Source: Nitrospirae bacterium RBG_13_39_12 (lineage in GTDB: Bacteria; Nitrospirota; Thermodesulfovibrionia; Thermodesulfovibrionales; SM23-35). Taken from it: a stretch of DNA of 6,277 bases. Location: positions 1 to 6,277 of the forward strand of contig MHEF01000017.1 of the NCBI GenBank assembly GCA_001805125.1, in the 5' to 3' direction. Below are positions 1 through 5,916 of the stretch, piece by piece. A program made the position numbers and the translations under genes. Below the pieces are notes generated by a model. The model was not told the DNA's origin, searched no databases, and saw only the letters and a list, made by a program, of their open reading frames with translations. Each line of letters opens with the position of its first letter. Position 1 is the stretch's first letter.

Positions 1-61
1 AAAGACGACAATTCTCCTTCCCGTCGGCCTCACCCCAAAAGAGACTCCTGAAAGAAACCAT
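1..61 (-). CDS. possible start of a gene leaving the window (very uncertain)
   Basis: On the minus strand an ATG at 61-59 opens a frame that stays open to the left edge (about 20 codons, beginning MVSFRSLFWGEADGKENCRL). A sigma70-like promoter on the same strand lies just upstream (plus positions 80-108), but no Shine-Dalgarno site is visible before the ATG. The competing reading is on the plus strand: frame 1 is open from base 1 to a TGA at 49-51 and could be the last 16 codons of an upstream gene ending in HPKRDS. Both pieces are too short to recognise a family. Confidence 0.2.
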   Translation of the reverse strand, partial: MVSFRSLFWGEADGKENCRL

Positions 62-79
62 TTTTAAGTGTTGCTATGA

Positions 80-108
80 TTTATAAAAACAATCAGGATG
101 AAGCTCAA
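80..108 (-). promoter_or_regulatory. candidate sigma70-type promoter firing leftwards
   Basis: Read on the minus strand, a -35 box TTGAGC (plus 103-108) is separated by exactly 17 bases from a -10 box TATAAA (plus 80-85). These match the consensus at 4/6 and 5/6 positions. Transcription would begin near plus 73 and enter the possible minus-strand gene whose ATG lies at 61. The -35 box sits inside the 96-130 hairpin, so the match could be fortuitous. Confidence 0.3.
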
Positions 109-130
109 GCCTTCGGCTTCAGCATCATCC
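96..130. repeat. long imperfect hairpin, 16-bp arms with 3-base loop
   Basis: Arms 96-111 and 115-130 are complementary at 14 of 16 positions and enclose the loop TTC. The inner stem is GCC/GGC and the outer end is GGATGA/TCATCC. No T-run follows, so it is not a standard rho-independent terminator. Its last four bases (127-130) are also the first bases of the next palindrome, so as RNA the two stems could not both form fully. Confidence 0.75.
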
Positions 131-157
131 CGTTAGATATTAAACATCTAACGGGAT
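127..157. repeat. perfect palindrome, 12-bp arms and 7-base loop (copy 1)
   Basis: ATCCCGTTAGAT (127-138) and ATCTAACGGGAT (146-157) are perfect reverse complements around the loop ATTAAAC. The element recurs in inverted orientation at 242-270, where the loop GTTTACT differs from the reverse complement of this loop by one base. Two related copies in one leader suggest a dispersed palindromic repeat, a paired operator, or a structured RNA. The sequence alone does not decide between these. Confidence 0.8.
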
Positions 158-222
158 TCATGCCAGCACTGCAAGGGTACATTTCAAATCTCCGTTACAC
201 TTCAACTTCAAACTCATGCCAG
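158..222. repeat. 9-base direct repeat TCATGCCAG
   Basis: TCATGCCAG occurs at 158-166, directly after palindrome copy 1, and again at 214-222, just before a small hairpin and palindrome copy 2. The spacing is 56 bases. It adds to the impression that 96-270 is built from duplicated pieces. A 9-base match could still be chance. Confidence 0.45.
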
Positions 223-238
223 AGGCAAGCTCGTGCCT
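223..238. repeat. small hairpin AGGCA/TGCCT
   Basis: AGGCA (223-227) pairs with TGCCT (234-238) around a 6-base loop and is followed by TTA and then palindrome copy 2. The stem is only 5 bp, so this is a weak structure, reported because of the dense hairpins around it. Confidence 0.4.
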
Positions 239-241
239 TTA

Positions 242-270
242 CCCTGTTAGATGTTTACTATCTAATAGGG
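242..270. repeat. near-perfect palindrome, 11-bp arms and 7-base loop (copy 2, inverted)
   Basis: CCCTGTTAGAT (242-252) pairs with ATCTAATAGGG (260-270). The only non-Watson-Crick position is G246 opposite T266, a G-U wobble in RNA. Loop GTTTACT is at 253-259. The unit matches the reverse complement of copy 1 apart from one extra base pair, one loop base and the wobble, so the two copies stand in opposite orientation. Retention of pairing despite base changes hints that the fold matters, although two copies are too few to establish compensatory change. Confidence 0.75.
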
Positions 271-356
271 TTTGTTCCTCCAAGCGTTCGACTGAGCTCA
301 CGCCGAAGTCTTGGCATTCACCTTGCAAGGAAGGCAAACTGTCACAAGCCTCGGCC

Positions 357-381
357 AAGCCCCGTATTTATTAGGCTTTTT
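357..381 (+). terminator. weak terminator-like hairpin with T-run
   Basis: AAGCC (357-361) pairs with GGCTT (374-378), and the pairing runs into TTTTT (377-381). The loop is 12 bases and the stem only 5 bp, so termination would be inefficient. It could close a short transcript from the hairpin-rich region upstream, before the operon promoter. Confidence 0.2.
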
Positions 382-528
382 AAGAGGAGTACACATAGAA
401 ACCAGTGTCATGACCGAATCGCTTGGACTGTTTGATTCTCACAGTACTTCGCATTTCTGCGCAATCGGATAATTCTGTGTATTTCTCTTGATAATTTTCA
501 CGCTGACATGCGACATAGCTATGAGTTC

Positions 529-558
529 TTCCTTATTTCATAATGAATAAAGTAAAAT
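529..558 (+). promoter_or_regulatory. candidate promoter of the four-gene operon
   Basis: TAAAAT at 553-558 matches the -10 consensus at 5 of 6 positions and would give a leader of roughly 27 bases before the ATG at 592. The best -35 candidate, TTCCTT at 529-534 with an 18-base spacer, is poor, so an activator or another sigma factor may be needed. The 6-base palindrome CGATCG (569-574) lies between the -10 box and the gene, where a repressor could bind, but it is too short to call an operator. Confidence 0.3.
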
Positions 559-591
559 AATGCGAAATCGATCGTTGCTCTAAAAGAAGGC

Positions 592-3500
592 ATGCGGAAC
601 AAAAGTCCGGACAAGATGATTAACTTCCATATTTCAAATCCTTTCTCTACCGGTGCCGGAGGAGCGACATTTGAACAACTGGTTGGAGCTTCCTACCTTG
701 TATCATTGTTATCCCTTGAAATACCCAGAGGAATTGACGGTCTAATTGAAAATGTCCGGTTTCAGCAACGATACAAGGGTTTTTTAGTAGACGATATTGT
801 TGTTGAGACAAAAGATGGTAATATCACGAGAAAATTGTCCATACAAGTGAAACATGCCCTGACTTTTTCTGACAACGATTTGTTTCGAGATGTGCTGAAG
901 GATTGCTGGGAATTCTTTATGAGCGGCAAATTCAGTACAAAAAAAGATAGGATTGCCATAGGTGTAGAGATAGGGAGCTATCCTCGCACAGTAGCACGAG
1001 ATTTACAGGAGTTATTGCAATGGGCCAAAACGTCAAATTGTGCCGCCGACTTTATCCAAATAACAAGTAAGTTCAAAAAGAAGAGACACTATCTAACGCT
1101 TTTTAAGACCATTTTGAGCAGATTTTGCCAAACAATTACGGATGACGAACTCTGGCAATTCCTTAAAGGCTTTGTAATACTCCCTTTTGACCTTGAGAAT
1201 GAAGGGAGTGTTGATAGCTGGAATAATTGGAACAAGCTTCTTAACTTAATAAAAAATAGAGATTCCGAAATGGCCAAATTAATTTTTGAAGCTCTTACAG
1301 CAGTAGTTGCGGAATATGCGAGAAGTGCTGGAACCATAGATTGTGAGACGCTTACGTCAAAGCTTCCGAAATCAGTACTTCTTAATAATCCCTCCAATTT
1401 AGATTCACCATTAAGAAATGTAAGAGGACACATTTTCAACCTTGTTAATAATCAAATACAGAAACAAAAGAATAGCACGAAATATATCCCGAATGTTTTT
1501 ATGGAAATTGACGATGTTAAAGATAAAGCAAGATATTTTACGGATCCCACATCTTTTTGGGATAAGATTCTCGAAGATATTACGCGACTTGATTTTACAT
1601 TTCTGAATAAATATCTGAATGAACTCGGCATTCCTCCTTTCTCCGTGAATCTTCCTGCAGACCTCGCCCACCCAGTTCATCTTCGTGAAATTGCGGAGAA
1701 AAGTGACAGATTGATTGCGATCCTGGAGGACAAGCTTCAAGAACTTGTCTCATTACGTAGTCAAAACCTTCGCTCCAAGGTTCCCGCAGAAAAAGTCTAT
1801 TTCTTCAAAGAAGTGCATTACAAGTTTCAAAATCTGTGGCCTCACACGCGAAAACTAGAGAGGATCTTAGATTCTTTGAGATGCATTAATGCCAAAGTGC
1901 TTTTTCTGACATCAACTGCGGGACAAGGGAAAACAAATTTCGTATGCGATTTAGTGGAAAACGTCATTCTGAAAAAATCCTTATTATCCGTTTTTTTCAC
2001 AGCAGCTGACTTTAATAATGTCGACTTGAGTGACATGGGCAAATACATTCTAAGCAGATTGTTCGGTGATTCCCTTAAAGGAACTTTGAGCGATTTTTTG
2101 GAGGCAATAAGAGATATCTGCTATAGAGATGGCTGCACCTTCACGTTAATTGTGGACGGTCTCAATGAGCACATTAATATTTCGGTCTTTTCTCAAGCAC
2201 TGGAGACGTTCACAGAAAGTTTGCTGAAGTATGATTTCGTGAAAGTCATCTTTACATGCAGATCAGAGTATTTCAATCAGCGCTTCTACAACTTTGAAAG
2301 ATCGAGCTTTAGTAACAAAACAGTTTTCCTCAAGGACTTTACCCACTCTATGAATCCGACAAAAAAGGAGCGTATGCTGAGGGCATATTTCAGATTTTTT
2401 AGGCTTTCCGTTAGCTTGATATGGAATCCAGCCTATGACAAATTGACGAACGATCCTCTTCTCTTAAGGATATTTTGTCAAGCTTATGGCGATCACACAT
2501 CTGCCACATTATTGCACCTGCCGGAATTGCGTGATATTTACAAAGAAAATTTATTCCGAAAATATTTTGAGGTTAAGCTTGATGAGATAGATAGGAAAAA
2601 AATATCTGCCTGTAACATTCACCTTGGAGAAAGGATTACTCTCAGGAAACTGCTAAGGCAAATAGTGGAGTATATGCTTAAGCAGCGTACATTTGCAGAT
2701 ATCCCTTTATCAGATATATTCCAGAAAGACTATGAGATGGAACTGGGGTCCCTCATTGAAGAAAATATAATATTGAGAAAAGATTTGACGAAAGCCAATG
2801 TGGGTATTCTCGATGAATCAAGAGAGGTGCTGAACTTTACCTTTGATGAATTTAGGGATTTTCTTATAGCCTATCATTTACTGTATGCCATTTTCTCAAC
2901 CGACAAAAGAGAATTCGAGGGCATTATTGATGAACTTACGAAGCACACACATCCTATGTCGGAGGGCGTAAGTAAATACTTGTTTTATATTTCAAGAAGA
3001 TTAAACAATGCAGAATTGACGGTCATTTTAGAAGCCAAAGAGTGGTTTCATAATCTATTTTTGGAGTGTGTTTTTTCAACAGATGACAAGTTCATCACTG
3101 AACGTGACATTGAGTTAGTCAAGACCCGTTTTAAGGAAAATATAGCCTCGTCATCGCAAATCGTTCTTTCCTTGATTAACAGATACGATACGGAAGCTTT
3201 CAGGATTCTCAATGTCGATCTGCTTTTCAGCATCCTTTCCGAATTAGGCGAGTCTCAATATGGGGAATTAGTTGCTCCAGTTTTCGTCGTTTCAAAAGAG
3301 GATAGCCGAATTTATAAGAGCCATGCTTACTGGAAGCTCTATGATTTTATAAATAATCTTGAAGCCATTTTAGGCAAGAAAGATTTGAATAGATACCCAG
3401 CATACCACAAGCTTTTTGAAACATTGATCTTCATGTTGGGACTAAAAGATGATTACATAGCTTATATGACGATTCGTGGTTTATATGAAAAGTACGCTCT

Positions 3501-3825
3501 AAAGTATCCTGATATTGCTGTTAAAAAACTATTGACTCACTCGAATGTAAAAAATAAGCTAATATCCACTTCCATATGGACTATTCTGACATATCTTGTA
3601 CGGAGCGATATAAAGATTCCGTCAGAATTTTGTAAAGAAAAAGTACTTTCTCTAATAGGTATAACAGCAGAGGTGGAAGATATTCCGCCGGTTGATCAAG
3701 AATTGTCTGACTTCTTGATGACAGTACAAAAAAAGGTACCTCGCTTGTTTTCAAAAGAAGAAGTCGAGTTTATAATGCGGGTTAGTAATGCCAGGCATTA
3801 TCCCAGAGGAAGATATGATTTTTGA
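592..3825 (+). CDS. nuclease-STAND ATPase, probable antiviral sensor-effector (Avs/bacterial NLR-like)
   Basis: This 1077-residue protein probably senses an invader and then cleaves DNA. Residues 15-125 look like the Cap4/DUF4297-type double-strand DNA nuclease fold: NPFSTGAGGATFEQ (E28), then RFQQR-YKGFLVDD (D67, D68), then the core motif IQVKH (Q85, K87). Residues 126-400 are a linker without a recognised family. The ATPase follows: Walker A STAGQGKT at 441-448 (K447; the usual first Gly is Ser), Walker B TLIVDGLNE at 518-526 (D522, E526), sensor-like VIFTCRSEYF at 552-561 (R557), and NDPLLLRIFC at 620-629, typical of NACHT/STAND proteins. FTFDEFRDFLIAYHLL (749-764) resembles the end of the STAND winged-helix region. 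Residues 780-1077 look helical and may be the sensor. No signal peptide or membrane segment is seen, so it is cytoplasmic. At 1077 residues it is shorter than typical Avs proteins. The ATG at 592 has AGAAGG only one base upstream; ATG 616 is an alternative that keeps all motifs. The domain calls are confident; the antiviral role is inferred from architecture. Confidence 0.9.
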   Translation: MRNKSPDKMINFHISNPFSTGAGGATFEQLVGASYLVSLLSLEIPRGIDGLIENVRFQQRYKGFLVDDIVVETKDGNITRKLSIQVKHALTFSDNDLFRDVLKDCWEFFMSGKFSTKKDRIAIGVEIGSYPRTVARDLQELLQWAKTSNCAADFIQITSKFKKKRHYLTLFKTILSRFCQTITDDELWQFLKGFVILPFDLENEGSVDSWNNWNKLLNLIKNRDSEMAKLIFEALTAVVAEYARSAGTIDCETLTSKLPKSVLLNNPSNLDSPLRNVRGHIFNLVNNQIQKQKNSTKYIPNVFMEIDDVKDKARYFTDPTSFWDKILEDITRLDFTFLNKYLNELGIPPFSVNLPADLAHPVHLREIAEKSDRLIAILEDKLQELVSLRSQNLRSKVPAEKVYFFKEVHYKFQNLWPHTRKLERILDSLRCINAKVLFLTSTAGQGKTNFVCDLVENVILKKSLLSVFFTAADFNNVDLSDMGKYILSRLFGDSLKGTLSDFLEAIRDICYRDGCTFTLIVDGLNEHINISVFSQALETFTESLLKYDFVKVIFTCRSEYFNQRFYNFERSSFSNKTVFLKDFTHSMNPTKKERMLRAYFRFFRLSVSLIWNPAYDKLTNDPLLLRIFCQAYGDHTSATLLHLPELRDIYKENLFRKYFEVKLDEIDRKKISACNIHLGERITLRKLLRQIVEYMLKQRTFADIPLSDIFQKDYEMELGSLIEENIILRKDLTKANVGILDESREVLNFTFDEFRDFLIAYHLLYAIFSTDKREFEGIIDELTKHTHPMSEGVSKYLFYISRRLNNAELTVILEAKEWFHNLFLECVFSTDDKFITERDIELVKTRFKENIASSSQIVLSLINRYDTEAFRILNVDLLFSILSELGESQYGELVAPVFVVSKEDSRIYKSHAYWKLYDFINNLEAILGKKDLNRYPAYHKLFETLIFMLGLKDDYIAYMTIRGLYEKYALKYPDIAVKKLLTHSNVKNKLISTSIWTILTYLVRSDIKIPSEFCKEKVLSLIGITAEVEDIPPVDQELSDFLMTVQKKVPRLFSKEEVEFIMRVSNARHYPRGRYDF

Positions 3826-4204
3826 TTATGCGGAATATAGCTATTTCATCGTTCTAAATAAAACAGTTAATAAAAAGCAGTTTCTGAAGAAGGCACAAGT
3901 AGAATCCAATAGTTTTGCAGGTGAACTCATGGCTCGAATTTATGATGCCTTAACCTGTGAGATAGTCAATGTTGTTGATGAATATAGAAAATATTACGCC
4001 CGAGAGTATGTTACTTTTGAAGAGTTCCTATATAAGAAATATAGCATCGATGAGAAGCTTATTAAGGATATCTCAAAAGAAATGGCTCGAAATAAGGTAT
4101 TGTATCACGGTGAAAAATATGCAGATGGTGACTATTCTATTGGGCAGTTGATATTCTCGGATGAAATGCTTCAGCGCATTAATCAAATTTTAAAGGGGGA
4201 ATAA
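3815..4204 (+). CDS. small protein A, divergent paralogue of small protein B
   Basis: A soluble 129-residue protein of no family I can name. The start chosen is ATG 3815, preceded by AGAGGA (3805-3810) and overlapping the nuclease-STAND gene by 11 bases. ATG 3788 would add nine residues (MPGIIPEED) but lacks a good ribosome binding site. It aligns along its length with the next gene product: YSYFIVLNKTVNKKQFL matches TSFILISENTIPQNQFL, then SFAGELMARIYDAL matches AFRFLFENLYRAI, VTFEEFLYKKYS matches ENFEDFIKDEFS, and NKVLYHGE matches KKIYAGS. The N-terminal NSSS stretch of protein B is replaced by DYAEY. There is one Cys (C48). It is acidic and basic in patches, probably mainly helical after a short beta start. 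Being coupled to the sensor gene, it may be a partner or regulator of it, or a substrate of the downstream enzyme. This is inference. Confidence 0.85.
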   Translation: MIFDYAEYSYFIVLNKTVNKKQFLKKAQVESNSFAGELMARIYDALTCEIVNVVDEYRKYYAREYVTFEEFLYKKYSIDEKLIKDISKEMARNKVLYHGEKYADGDYSIGQLIFSDEMLQRINQILKGE

Positions 4205-4210
4205 GCTGTG
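4195..4210 (+). promoter_or_regulatory. strong ribosome binding site deciding the GTG start of small protein B
   Basis: GGGGGA near 4195-4200 stands about 7 bases before GTG 4208, an ideal distance, whereas it is 19 bases from the next in-frame ATG (4220). It lies in the last codons of small protein A, so ribosomes finishing A can start B immediately. The GTG start also gives the N-terminus MRIKMDFVTNSSS, whose M-basic-I-basic spacing matches what I recall of other proteins with this motif. Confidence 0.65.
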
Positions 4211-4618
4211 AGAATAAAAATGGATTTTGTAACTAATAGCTCATCTACATCGTTCATCCTGATTTCTGAGAATACAATACCTCAAAACCAATTTTTAGAG
4301 TTACTGGGAGTTGCAAATACATCAGCCTTCAGATTTTTATTTGAAAATTTATACAGAGCAATCATGAATAATAAGATGCCTATAAGGAATTACTTTCAGA
4401 ATTATAAAAATAACGTGCATGAGAATTTTGAAGATTTCATAAAAGATGAATTTTCCGAGGATATCCTTCACAAAATTCTTAAGGCTGAAAGTGAGGGGAA
4501 AAAGATCTATGCTGGGAGCTTAAGTAGCGATGAAGAATTTGAGTCTTTCTTTTGTACTGACAGCTTTATTATTGAAAATGACGTGTTCTACCTGAACTGT
4601 ATGGAGTGTGTATGGTGA
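4208..4618 (+). CDS. small protein B with N-terminal DFVTNSSSTSF motif, candidate radical SAM substrate
   Basis: A 136-residue protein begun by GTG 4208, three bases after small protein A ends. It opens with MRIKMDFVTNSSSTSFILI: residues 6-16 carry the DFVTNSSSxSF motif, which I recall as a recurring N-terminal signature of uncharacterised proteins, in particular near radical SAM genes; its function is not known to me. The rest is probably alpha-helical and parallels small protein A. Other residues of note are C116 and the C-terminus NCMECVW, with C131 and C134 as a CxxC pair close to the end. The gene overlaps the radical SAM gene by seven bases, so the two are translationally coupled. A peptide-modifying enzyme next to a small protein with a conserved short motif suggests substrate and enzyme. 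It could instead be a structural partner of the nuclease-STAND protein. No signal peptide or membrane helix is evident. Confidence 0.88.
   Translation: MRIKMDFVTNSSSTSFILISENTIPQNQFLELLGVANTSAFRFLFENLYRAIMNNKMPIRNYFQNYKNNVHENFEDFIKDEFSEDILHKILKAESEGKKIYAGSLSSDEEFESFFCTDSFIIENDVFYLNCMECVW
4603..4618 (+). promoter_or_regulatory. coupling junction: ribosome site, start and stop overlap
   Basis: GGAG (4603-4606), ATG (4612-4614) and the TGA stop of small protein B (4616-4618) are interleaved. Ribosomes terminating on protein B can restart on the radical SAM gene, which would keep the two products in a fixed ratio. The last codons of protein B (MECVW) therefore also encode these signals. Confidence 0.65.
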
Positions 4619-5682
4619 CTAAATGTTCACATAGACACTGCGTAGTAATGAAGAGATATCCTGATCAGAATTACTGTGTATACTTCAATCGAGAAACTGG
4701 TTTTTTTGCCAGAGTAGAGGATAATGGCCATAAGGAACCTTTCTGGGCCAGACATGGACCAGAATTGCTGGATATATCAATTACAAACTGGTGTGACAAA
4801 AATTGTTTAATTTGTTACCGGAATTCAGGGCCGAACGGTAGTCACATAACCCTGAACGAGTACGAAAATCTCTTGGTTCAGGCCAAAGAGATGGATGTCC
4901 TGCAAATCGCTCTGGGTGGTGGCAATCCGAACCAACATCCTGAATTTCCAAAAATGTTACAGCTGACAAGAGAAAAATACGGAATCGTGCCATCATATAC
5001 GACGAATGGCAGAGGCTTGAATAAAGATGTGCTGAATGCCACAAAAGACTTCTGCGGTGCAGTGGCAGTAAGCGCGTATTCTCCTTACACTGAGATGGAA
5101 GAAGCTATAAAATTACTTGCAGAATATAAAATAAAAACCAATTTGCATTACATTCTTCATAGCGAAAGTCTTGAAAGAGCTATTAAATGGCTCAATAATG
5201 GCCAATTCCCAGGTAATATTAACGCTATAATTTTTCTTAATTATAAACCGATCGGAAGGCTTACGGATTCAAATTTATTACTCAGAAACAGTACTCAATT
5301 AATTTCTTTTTTTGAATTCATAAGTAGAAGAGACTTGCCGTTCAAAGTCGGGTTTGATAGTTGCAGTATTTCGGGAATTGTTAAATATATGAATATAAAT
5401 CCGGTGTATTACGAAGCGTGTGAGGCTTCAAGGTTCTCAGCATTTGTTTCAGAGCAGTTAAAAATGTATCCTTGTTCGTTCATGATCAATATGGTAGAGG
5501 GTGTTGATTTAATTAAAACGTCAATGTCCGAGGCTTGGCAGACCGGAGAACCGTTTGTTGAAATGAGAATCAAATTAGCTAACAATAATTGTCAAGGCTG
5601 TAAGTCTGTTGAGAATTGCCTTGGTGGATGCCCACTTTTTAGTGACATCAACCTCTGTAATGCAGAGGCCGAACACTATTAG
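4612..5682 (+). CDS. radical SAM/SPASM enzyme, probable protein or peptide maturase
   Basis: This 356-residue enzyme should cleave S-adenosylmethionine at a [4Fe-4S] cluster and use the radical on a substrate, most often a peptide in this class. The cluster motif CxxxCxxC is at C61, C65 and C68 (NWCDKNCLICY). IALGGGNPNQHPEF (99-112) stands at the SAM-binding GGE position, and SYTTNGRGL (128-136) follows in the TIM-barrel half. The C-terminus has a complete SPASM pattern: C270, C288, then C327-x2-C330-x5-C336-x3-C340, and C349, the ligands for auxiliary clusters. Extra Cys residues occur at 5, 10, 22 and 251. The start is ATG 4612: GGAG at 4603-4606 lies five bases before it, and the sequence atggtga overlaps start and stop. 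GTG 4606 is possible but overlaps that ribosome site. ATG 4648 is less likely. Its linkage to the two small proteins makes them candidate substrates. The family assignment is firm and the reaction unknown. Confidence 0.93.
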   Translation: MVTKCSHRHCVVMKRYPDQNYCVYFNRETGFFARVEDNGHKEPFWARHGPELLDISITNWCDKNCLICYRNSGPNGSHITLNEYENLLVQAKEMDVLQIALGGGNPNQHPEFPKMLQLTREKYGIVPSYTTNGRGLNKDVLNATKDFCGAVAVSAYSPYTEMEEAIKLLAEYKIKTNLHYILHSESLERAIKWLNNGQFPGNINAIIFLNYKPIGRLTDSNLLLRNSTQLISFFEFISRRDLPFKVGFDSCSISGIVKYMNINPVYYEACEASRFSAFVSEQLKMYPCSFMINMVEGVDLIKTSMSEAWQTGEPFVEMRIKLANNNCQGCKSVENCLGGCPLFSDINLCNAEAEHY

Positions 5683-5775
5683 AGGAATGATGAAAAGCCA
5701 TGGGGTGTCAGAACTTGGCTAATGACCTATGAAGGTTGAATATTTCTTTTGGTTATCAATATTATTAACCTCTCC

Positions 5776-5806
5776 GCAGAGTTGATGAGTAGCAGGTGTA
5801 CTCTGC
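5776..5806. repeat. inverted repeat GCAGAGT/ACTCTGC
   Basis: GCAGAGT (5776-5782) and ACTCTGC (5800-5806) are perfect complements around a 17-base loop. No T-run follows. A second, bulged stem begins just after it, between CTTCAAC (5808-5814) and GTTGATGAAG (5835-5844), with CTC/GAG closing its tip at 5821-5828. Together they make a structured patch that could end or stabilise the operon transcript. Confidence 0.45.
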
Positions 5807-5876
5807 CTTCAACAAGAACACTCGTGAGCGTTAAGTTGATGAAGAAATCAATAAGAGTTAAGGGATATTGAAACTG

Positions 5877-5903
5877 AGGATAATCGGTAAAACCTATCAT
5901 CTT
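5877..5903. repeat. imperfect hairpin upstream of the small ORF
   Basis: Bases 5877-5888 and 5892-5903 pair at nine of twelve positions plus one G-U, around the loop AAA, with ACC/GGT at the tip. It may be an operator-like dyad for the downstream gene pair or chance. Confidence is low. Confidence 0.3.
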
Positions 5904-5916
5904 AAGCTACCTCTGT

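Larger units (their letters stand above)
1..591. other. gene-free leader rich in hairpins
   Basis: No convincing complete gene is present. From about 90 to 435 the DNA is visibly more GC-rich than the genes and is packed with inverted repeats (96-130, 127-157, 223-238, 242-270, the palindrome CCTTGCAAGG at 321-330, and CTTGGC/GCCAAG at 310-315/354-359). A 119-codon open frame at 76-435 runs across these hairpins; it has no ribosome binding site and its translation merely mirrors the repeats, so it is not called. From about 440 to 591 the sequence becomes AT-rich and looks like the operon's promoter region. The hairpin block could be a dispersed repeat, the edge of an insertion, or a structured RNA. 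Confidence 0.6.

Noticed and set aside
146..252. Integron attC site (ATCTAAC ... GTTAGAT fit RYYYAAC and GTTRRRY)
   Set aside because: The core-like bases are arms of two palindromes that each carry both motifs seven bases apart. The inner L-box pairing expected in attC is missing, there is no integrase, and the four-gene operon is much longer than a usual cassette.
96..380. Retron or CRISPR-type non-coding RNA
   Set aside because: There is no reverse transcriptase, no cas gene and no regular repeat-spacer pattern; the hairpins are unequal in size and spacing.
76..435. 119-codon open frame on the plus strand in the leader
   Set aside because: It has no ribosome binding site and runs straight through several hairpins. 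Its two similar peptide segments are just the two hairpins translated, and its Arg/Ser/His-rich end resembles no protein family I know.
1089..1740. Two overlapping minus-strand open frames of 109-116 codons
   Set aside because: They lie wholly inside the nuclease-STAND gene, have no ribosome sites, and look like antisense shadows of it.
4612..5682. Prokaryotic viperin (antiviral radical SAM nucleotide enzyme)
   Set aside because: The enzyme has a full seven-Cys SPASM domain at its C-terminus and lacks the sequence features I associate with viperins. This points to protein or peptide modification rather than ddhNTP synthesis.
5696..5720. Rho-independent terminator after the radical SAM gene
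   Set aside because: AGCCA/TGGCT gives only a 5-bp stem with a 15-base loop and no T-run follows.
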